A stretch of DNA of 64,000 nucleotides from Chaetomium olivaceum (lineage: Eukaryota > Ascomycota > Sordariomycetes > Sordariales > Chaetomiaceae), in NCBI GenBank assembly GCA_039881045.1, contig JAYWVB010000040.1:124001-188000 (forward strand), given 5' to 3'. The translations under genes were made by a program, and so were the position numbers. The notes under the pieces were generated by a model. The model was not told the origin of the DNA. It worked only from the letters and a program-made list of their open reading frames with translations, and did no database searches. Positions 57,602 to 64,000 of this stretch are shown here, one piece after another; the first letter of the stretch is position 1, and every line of letters starts with the position of its first letter.

Positions 57602-59934
57602 TTACGCAGGCCGGATCCCACTACCGAGCCCCAGATTCCTCACGAACCTGACGTCGTCCGCCTGCCTTTCGAGCGCCCGCCGCATCCTATTGCTGTAGTC
57701 GCTCTGAGCGGCCAGCGCCTCCGCATCGGGCGCATCCTCGTCCCGCTCCTCGAAATCCTCCGATTTGAAGCCCGGGTGCGCAGTGAAGGTGACCAGCCCC
57801 AGCTTCTCGCCCGTCCAAAAGAGCAGGTCGTTATTGTTGCTGCTCCGTCTGCTGTTGCCACTCTCGCTGTTGTCGTCGTGGCCCTGACCCCCCACCTCGC
57901 CGGCGGGCCGCGTCGCGAGCAGCTTCCTCGCTATGTCGTCTGACCCGGGCATCGACTCGAAAATGGAGATGGTGTGGCTCCGCTCGCTGTGGCCTATCTT
58001 ACAGCGGCGCACCTCGGTGAAACCGTCCCGCTCGAACCACCTGATGTAGCCCGACCCGTCTGAGAAGGCAATGCGCGTGCCGTGGTTCACCACCGACATC
58101 AACTTGGACTGGGAGGACGTCTGCCGGTTTCTGAAGGTTGAGTTCTGCAGCCCCCCTGCACCGCTTGTGCGCAATGCATCGGGTGCCAGGCCATAGAGCT
58201 CCAACGACCCCTTGGTGTTGTACTCGCCGCAGGCGATCAACGTCCTGCCGCCGGCAACGCTCTTGGAGGCCTCCACTTGCTCCAGTGACAACTCACCCAT
58301 GCGTCGCAGCTCGCTGTCGAGGGTCGAAAAGGGGTAAGGGAGGGATGTCATACTGCAGAGCCGCCCGCCCGAATGAATGGAGCCCCGGATCGACGGGAAT
58401 TTACGCCTGTCGTAGTGTAGGATGTTGGAGAACCGGCCCGCCACGTAGATGTCGTCTGATAGCTCAGCTTCTTGCCCCGGTTGCTGGAGATGGAGAATGC
58501 TTAGCGGCCCTGGCTGGGATAGCGGCGCGTAAGGGGGTAGCGGCTCGTCGCTAAAGATGTGTCGCAGGCTGCGCTCGTAGAACTCATTGGCGCCCATCCT
58601 ATCGAACCCGTCGACCGTCTCGTTATGGTCGTTCCGCGGTGGTTTACGCGCCCGGTAGTCGTGTAAATGTATCCCAAGGCTGGTTCCGACAGTGAGCGGA
58701 ACAGTCGGACTCGCGGTGGATAACGCTGTGATAGACCAAGGAAACGACTCGCAGTCGATTACGGACAGGCGCCGTAAATCGACCTCGATGAGGTCTGTCA
58801 GGCCATCGTCAGCTTAACTCAACACTCTCTCTCTCACCTCGGAGTCCCGGTTGCCATCATCATCACACTTACGGCTCTGCACAGCAAAGAAAGCCCGATG
58901 CTGCCGACTATCCACGCTAACGCACTCCGTCACCCCGGAATCGATCCTCTTCGACCTCCGACTATTATCCGCCCCGGGCCCATCGATAAACAATATCCCG
59001 GGCCTACTCCGCGCAACGATCGCCCCCCTCCGCCCCCTCGTCCCAGCCACATCCCACATCGCCACGCTCCCATCATCCAGCGGCGACACAGCCAGCACCG
59101 TCTCCGCCCCCTCCCCGTCGGGATAATACAACGCCACCCCGCGCGCCTCGACGTGGTCGGCAGCCGACACCCGTCGCCTCCTCTTGCCCTTGTCCCCCTT
59201 CCCATCACCACCACCACCACCACCACCGCCATCCCCCTCCTCCTCCTCGTCCTCCTCCTCCCCGTCATAATCATAATCATAATCATAAGCGCACTGCATC
59301 CAGTTCACCGCCACCGGCCCCTGCCGCTGGATGTACTCGTCGTACCAGGACACGCGCTCCGAGGGGAAGCAGGGGTCCCAGTTGGCCAGGATGCGCACGC
59401 GCTCGCGCTCGCGCCCGCGCAGCTCGCCGCGGCTGAGGACCGAGGAGGCCGTGGTCGTGTTGGTGTATTGCGGCGTTCGCTGGCCGCTGGTGCTGGCGCT
59501 GGTGCTGGCGCTGGTGTTCTCGCTGCTGTTGATGCTGTGGCTGTTTGAGGGTGTGCTGAAGCCGAGGCTGAGGCTGGACCCCCCGTGGCTTCCGACGCTG
59601 CTGCTGCTGCTGGGGCCATTGCTGCGGAGGGTTGGGGTGGTGGTTCCGTCGGGGAGGCCGAGGTAGCGGCGGCGGCGGTCGAGGGTTTCTAGGAAGGAGG
59701 ATTCTTCGAGGCAGCGGGCGCGCCAGAAACCGTTGTCGCGCGCGAGGCTGCAGAAGCCGCGGGAGACGAGCTGGAGGTTGGTGATTTCTGGGGGTTCGAG
59801 GACTGTGACGGGTGCAGCAGGGCGTGGTTTGGTCGATTAGCACTGGCTGTTTTGAACTCTCTCGGTCCAGCGTGTAGTTGCTATCACTTACATGACAAGA
59901 TGATGAGGAGGACTTCCCCTGGAAGAGCGTCCAT
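57602..59934 (-). CDS. F-box protein with WD-like C-terminal region
   Basis: F-box proteins select substrates for SCF ubiquitin ligases. Exons 59934-59892, 59802-58873 and 58794-57602 (both donors GTAAGT) give 721 residues with exact phases. The F-box opens the protein and is completed across intron 1: LPGEVLLIILSFLEPPEITN, LQLVSRGFCSLARDNGFW. Then follow a Ser/Thr-rich stretch, RILANWDPCFPSERVSWYDE, an acidic and poly-Gly insert, and blade-like repeats (AVSPLDDGSVAMWDVAGTRG, LIACGEYNTKGSLELYGL, GTRIAFSDGSGYIRWFERDG). Across intron 2 it reads HLIEVDLRRLSVIDCESFPW. The target is unknown. It reads cleanly despite high GC content and repeats. Confidence 0.85.
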
Positions 59935-61704
59935 GGTGTTGAGGTTAGGGAGCAGTTGCTGTATGTTGGGGCCAAGATGTCGAGAACAACATAAAGATAA
60001 CACGGGAGACGTAAGGATAATGTTATTGTACAAGATCTGTATCTTAGTAAAAACAATTAGATAGAGAAAACACGCGTCAGCCGAGTCTAGACCCTCTCCC
60101 TGAGATAGCAGCGGGGCCCTTCATTTGGAAGGTTCAGGAATGTGCTCCCCAGCGAACTTCACGTGTGCGGACGGTCGCAGCGGGCAGTTCAGGTTCCACA
60201 GGACTGGATGGCACTTGGGCATGGGAGCATGGGCAACGGAACCAATGCATGGGAAACATGGTTGGGGGTTTGAAGGGTGCGGAGATCGCGATGATCGGCG
60301 GATGCAAAGTCAGCAGCAGCCCAGGAGCAGCCCAGAGCGGGGGCGGGGACCCTTTTCAGGGCAAGGAGGCAAGATAAAAGGCGCATTCGCTTAGGGCAGT
60401 AACCTAACCGCTTTTGGCAAGTTGTAATCATATGTAAGTCTTCTTTCAACGTCAACACCCAGGGCACTTAGACACTCGTACATAGGTTGTCACGACACCA
60501 ACCTTTGGATGTATTTTGCTGGGCTTGGGATTTCTTTGGTAAGCATTAATGTAATTTCTTTTGACTTCACAAAGCCCAGATATGCTACAATACCATCACC
60601 AATGCAAGCGAACATGGCGATTACAGCGAACTTGGAAATGTGGCTGCGGCATGGTCAATATGTCAGGCTGCTGTAATGAAGAGAATTGGTCTTTGCCAAA
60701 CATGCTTGTTAAACATGGGTTTAGAATACTCGTCAGTCTTTTACTTTTCTAATATATGGCTCCATGGCACATTCTGGTACTTGAGACTTGAGAGGTAAGG
60801 TACCTAATTTGATATGAAAAAGGCAGACAGACACAGTAAAGGCAGCTTATCACTTGAGCAAGACCCCTGCCCCCTTTCCAAAAGCTCCTCCACCCTCCTT
60901 TCTCACAGACCCTACTCTACTATTGATTCAATGATAAACAGACTGAAATGCACAGTAATGTGGTTGAGCTCTGCAGACTAGGCTCTTGTGGTCCTCACTC
61001 CAAATATCATGACGCCTAAGAGTGCCTGGCTCTTAAACTTCGGATCAAAGGCGTGGACGGGCAGCAACAATGGGGGCAGGGTGTGCTAGCGCTGGTACCT
61101 CTACGGTTCTGTAAGAGCAAGCTTCCCGATGAGAATTACACACAGAAATAGGAGTAAAACTCACAACACCACACCACTGGGAAAAACCTCCCAAGTCTTC
61201 CTGCCCACGGGTGCAGCCACCCTCACCTTCTTCCCATTTCTCACCGCCCACTATACCCCGCCATTCCTCTTACTCCTTCCTTTACCACTACCCGACCTGT
61301 TCTTTTCCAGCATCGCCATTCACCTGTTCACCTGGTTAACATCGCGTCTCAACTACGATTTGTCTTGGTGGTCAATGGCTGTCTCTCCCACTCCAACTTC
61401 CGAATCTCGCACTTCTCACGACTACAAACTATCTCACGATATTTTCTCACTCTCGACCCGCGCTTTTGAGTCCATTAACAGCGCGTCCAATACACCCACT
61501 CTCTACCTTTCAACTTCCACCAATTGAGGAAAGACCAAAGAGCATCTGCAGTCAGACTGTCATCGCTGCTCACTTGGAATCCATCTGCAAAATTCGGTTA
61601 AATTGTGAAAGAGATTCCTAGAGGTACGAGACCAGCCCACAAACACGCCAGATTCAGACAAGATTGGCGCTGACTTGCACTGCAGAGAGCACACCTCAGT
61701 AACC
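59935..61704. other. Divergent intergenic region with a likely 5' UTR intron
   Basis: Between the F-box gene and the gene starting at 61705. A GTACGAG donor at 61624, a CTGAC branch and a CAG acceptor at 61685 suggest a 62-base intron in the 5' UTR of the right-hand gene, just before its ATG. The rest shows nothing recognisable. Confidence 0.4.
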
Positions 61705-64000
61705 ATGTCTGGCAAGAGCGATGGGCAAGGGGATGAGCACTCGGAATATTGGAACCCAACCGAGGACTCGATGGTCATCGCACCTCCCTTCCGATACAAT
61801 ACACCACGCTCCATCACGCCAAAGGGCACTCTGTTTCCCAATTTAGGAGAGGCGCACCAAGCCATCACTTCAAGATTGGGATCACGGCCAACGACTGGGA
61901 ATCACGTCTCTGACACATCACTGCAGACTTCCTCATCTGCTGACTCTTTTATTGTCAATGTTTCCGGTCCAACCAACTCGGCCAAGAGCCTGTCGAGTGT
62001 CCAGCATATGGAACCTGCCAAACCCAGTCTCTCAGAACGTCAGAGATGTTTGACACCCTTCAGGGCCTCTGCATCCAGGAGCACCACCGGGTGGGCCGAT
62101 ACCCCAAGCGAGCCCTCTCCGATCGTTTCTGGATTCGAGTCATCCAGTGCTGGCACTTCCATTGGAAATAACCTGAAGAATGCTGCTGGAAAAGAGAACT
62201 CAGCCAATCTAGAGCATTCCGAAACTGGCAACTCTGTGGGGGACATTTACGATCAGTACTGCAGCTCCCCAACGGCCACTCGAGGACCCAGGGCTGTGGA
62301 TGGTGCACCTCCAAGCAACACCCACATATACCATTCAGAGGCAGATCTCGCGAGTCCACATCCCCGCTCTCCCGACATTCGGAGAGTGAATACCAGCATT
62401 GGTCCAGGCAACGCTCTTTGGCAAAGGTACCACTTAGGTGATGAGTCTCGTCAGCTGTCTTCACCCGGCTCATCCCGCACGCGTGGAAACACATCGCATT
62501 TGGCAAGGGGCTCTTTCAATGTTGTGCAAAACTTCAGCCGCCCCGTGCTATCGATTCACTCTGTTTCCAACCTTCAAGAGCCTATGTCAGCGCCTGCCAA
62601 CCTTAGCCAGGGAAGCAGCTTCGAACATAACTCGCCCGATTTGGCGACTGGAAACTGTGCGGAGCTTGTTCGGTCAAACACCGGTTCTGCCAACTCGGAC
62701 TTCGTTATTTATGGCAGGCTGCCTCCTCAATCTGACGACGAGACTCTGAAAGATAGGGTGTACCAGGATGGGGATGTCAGCCATGGTGGAACGTCCAACG
62801 GGGTGTCCACCGACTCTGACGAAGATCCATTCAAGTATGATCGCGGCTCCTTCACTGTCTTTCTGCAGCCTTCAAGGGAAAGAGAAGTCAGTGCCGCCCT
62901 TCGTTTTGTGAGCGCCGACAGCACAGCATCGGCCAGTGGTATCTTTCAGGACTCCCTGTCACTGGAGCCCGACACGCCCCGTCCCGCTCAAAGCACCAAC
63001 CCCTTTGTCAACGGGCTGCAGTCCTACCAGGGTACTACTGTCGACTATGACTGGGAAGATGGAGATGGCCCTCGAGAGGTTAAGATCTCTGTTCGGTCTC
63101 CGCCTGCCCCGCCAAATTCACCAGTGCAGCAACCCATTGGTCTAAGTGAATATATTGAGGGGCTAGGTGGTGGCCGCCGTAGGAGGGATATCAACACCCT
63201 CCTGAGCGATGGGGCCGACTGGGAGACTGTCGCCACGAGTCTTGGCCAATTCGACAGCAACCGTGCTCTGGCTTCCTCCACGTGGTACAGTGGCAGCCAG
63301 TTGGTGAAGGTCACAGGGAGCAGCATCGCAGACTATTCGGACACTAGCAGCATCCATGTGCCTCAGTTTGATGCCTTTTCATCATCCACAGAGCGGATTC
63401 TGCAGCACCCTGATTCTGAGCACATGCACAACACTCCCTACCCTCGGACGCTGAACAACACCCGGCGACCGATATTTCTCCCAAAGCCACGCATTCACCG
63501 CGTCAACGGTTATCTTCACAATCCCAACCGAAAGTTCACTGATACAACAACCGGAAGTAGCTCGAACTCAGCTAGGAGTGCTCTGGTCGAGAAACTCAGT
63601 GCCTCAATTCGGTCCCGTAATGAGAGGAAGCTCGCACAGCGCCGGGATCAAGCTTTTGGCCAGCAATGGTCCAGATCCAAATTTGAGTCGCTGGAGTCGC
63701 TCTCGTCAGCTTATTCGGATCAGCCCGAGGTGGAGGATAGTACCCCGATTGCCAGCAGCCCAGATCAAAATGGTATGACGGCGATTCTGGGGCACGAAAA
63801 CCACGTCGGAATTACTGTCACTGAAGGTGAAAGTGAAAGTGGGCAGCAGCATGTGCAAAACACCAGCAAGGAGCTACCGGTATCTGGTATTCCCAAAGAG
63901 CCCACTGCAGCCCATATAAAGAACCGACACGCGACGCTTTCTGGCCAAGCTCCCCGAGACTTTGAATCGCCCACGCTGTTCACATTTCCATTGATCAGTC
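61705..64000 (+). CDS. Large serine-rich protein of unknown function, open at window end
   Basis: From the ATG at 61705 one frame stays open to the last base (765 codons) with no stop, so the 3' end lies outside the window. I do not recognise a family. The protein is rich in Ser, Thr, Asn and Pro, polar and probably disordered, with no hydrophobic segment. Recognisable local features are a short acidic/aromatic stretch (TVDYDWEDGDGPREVKISV), a basic stretch (EYIEGLGGGRRRRDINTLLS) and a helical charged segment (LVEKLSASIRSRNERKLAQR). Many SP/TP sites suggest phosphorylation. Fungal cortical or signalling proteins often look like this, but no function can be assigned. Confidence 0.75.
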   Translation, partial: MSGKSDGQGDEHSEYWNPTEDSMVIAPPFRYNTPRSITPKGTLFPNLGEAHQAITSRLGSRPTTGNHVSDTSLQTSSSADSFIVNVSGPTNSAKSLSSVQHMEPAKPSLSERQRCLTPFRASASRSTTGWADTPSEPSPIVSGFESSSAGTSIGNNLKNAAGKENSANLEHSETGNSVGDIYDQYCSSPTATRGPRAVDGAPPSNTHIYHSEADLASPHPRSPDIRRVNTSIGPGNALWQRYHLGDESRQLSSPGSSRTRGNTSHLARGSFNVVQNFSRPVLSIHSVSNLQEPMSAPANLSQGSSFEHNSPDLATGNCAELVRSNTGSANSDFVIYGRLPPQSDDETLKDRVYQDGDVSHGGTSNGVSTDSDEDPFKYDRGSFTVFLQPSREREVSAALRFVSADSTASASGIFQDSLSLEPDTPRPAQSTNPFVNGLQSYQGTTVDYDWEDGDGPREVKISVRSPPAPPNSPVQQPIGLSEYIEGLGGGRRRRDINTLLSDGADWETVATSLGQFDSNRALASSTWYSGSQLVKVTGSSIADYSDTSSIHVPQFDAFSSSTERILQHPDSEHMHNTPYPRTLNNTRRPIFLPKPRIHRVNGYLHNPNRKFTDTTTGSSSNSARSALVEKLSASIRSRNERKLAQRRDQAFGQQWSRSKFESLESLSSAYSDQPEVEDSTPIASSPDQNGMTAILGHENHVGITVTEGESESGQQHVQNTSKELPVSGIPKEPTAAHIKNRHATLSGQAPRDFESPTLFTFPLIS

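Noticed and set aside
56921..57943. 340-residue plus-strand frame overlapping the F-box gene
   Set aside because: Its right part is antisense to a well-supported exon and the left part has no domain or codon bias.
59283..60056. 257-residue minus-strand frame over the F-box 5' end
   Set aside because: Different frame from the spliced F-box gene, Arg/Pro/Gln low complexity; a shadow.

Overview
The window looks like nuclear DNA of a filamentous ascomycete (Pezizomycotina, most likely a sordariomycete). Supporting signs: short introns of roughly 50-200 bases with GTRNGT donors and CTAAC/CTGAC branch sites; a HET-domain incompatibility gene; a Tad1-type LINE; and genes typical of moulds, namely RIC8, the COP9 signalosome subunit CSN7, class II DAHP synthase, choline sulfatase and RAX1. 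Coding regions are GC-rich and gaps are AT-richer. No tRNA or rRNA gene was recognised, but this was a reading by eye. Layout: 1-6.6 kb holds a HET gene cut by the window edge, a membrane acyltransferase and a small AT-hook gene model. 6.77-13.0 kb is a transposon island: an almost perfect 2 kb inverted duplication with a 65-base loop, built from two LINE pieces, followed tail-to-tail by a third decayed LINE. 13.0-16.0 kb is accessory sequence: a coiled-coil pseudogene with three stops, a triplet-repeat block, and an unfamiliar 466-residue protein with two internal repeat families. From 16.9 kb on the window is ordinary gene-dense chromosome. In order: MED8, choline sulfatase, an MPDU1-like PQ-loop protein, a chromodomain/AT-hook protein, RIC8, RIF1, glucose-6-phosphate 1-epimerase, DAHP synthase, a HYPK-like NatA partner, a Cu+-ATPase, CSN7, RAX1, ribosomal protein eL31, a UBE2C-type E2, CHK1, a SprT-like metallopeptidase, an F-box protein, and a serine-rich protein open at the right edge. 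The genes do not form a pathway cluster. Several belong to chromosome maintenance and the cell cycle (RIF1, CHK1, UBE2C-type E2, SprT-like protease, chromodomain protein), but they are interleaved with metabolic genes. A striking technical pattern is that several otherwise conserved genes are broken by one- or two-base indels, mostly in homopolymers or CG/GC runs: HET, glucose-6-phosphate epimerase, Cu+-ATPase, CSN7, CHK1 and SprT. Long neighbours such as RIF1, RIC8 and the F-box gene read cleanly. Consensus errors in GC-rich runs are the simplest explanation; real decay cannot be excluded. The most unusual structures are the 2 kb palindrome and the orphan repeat protein beside it.
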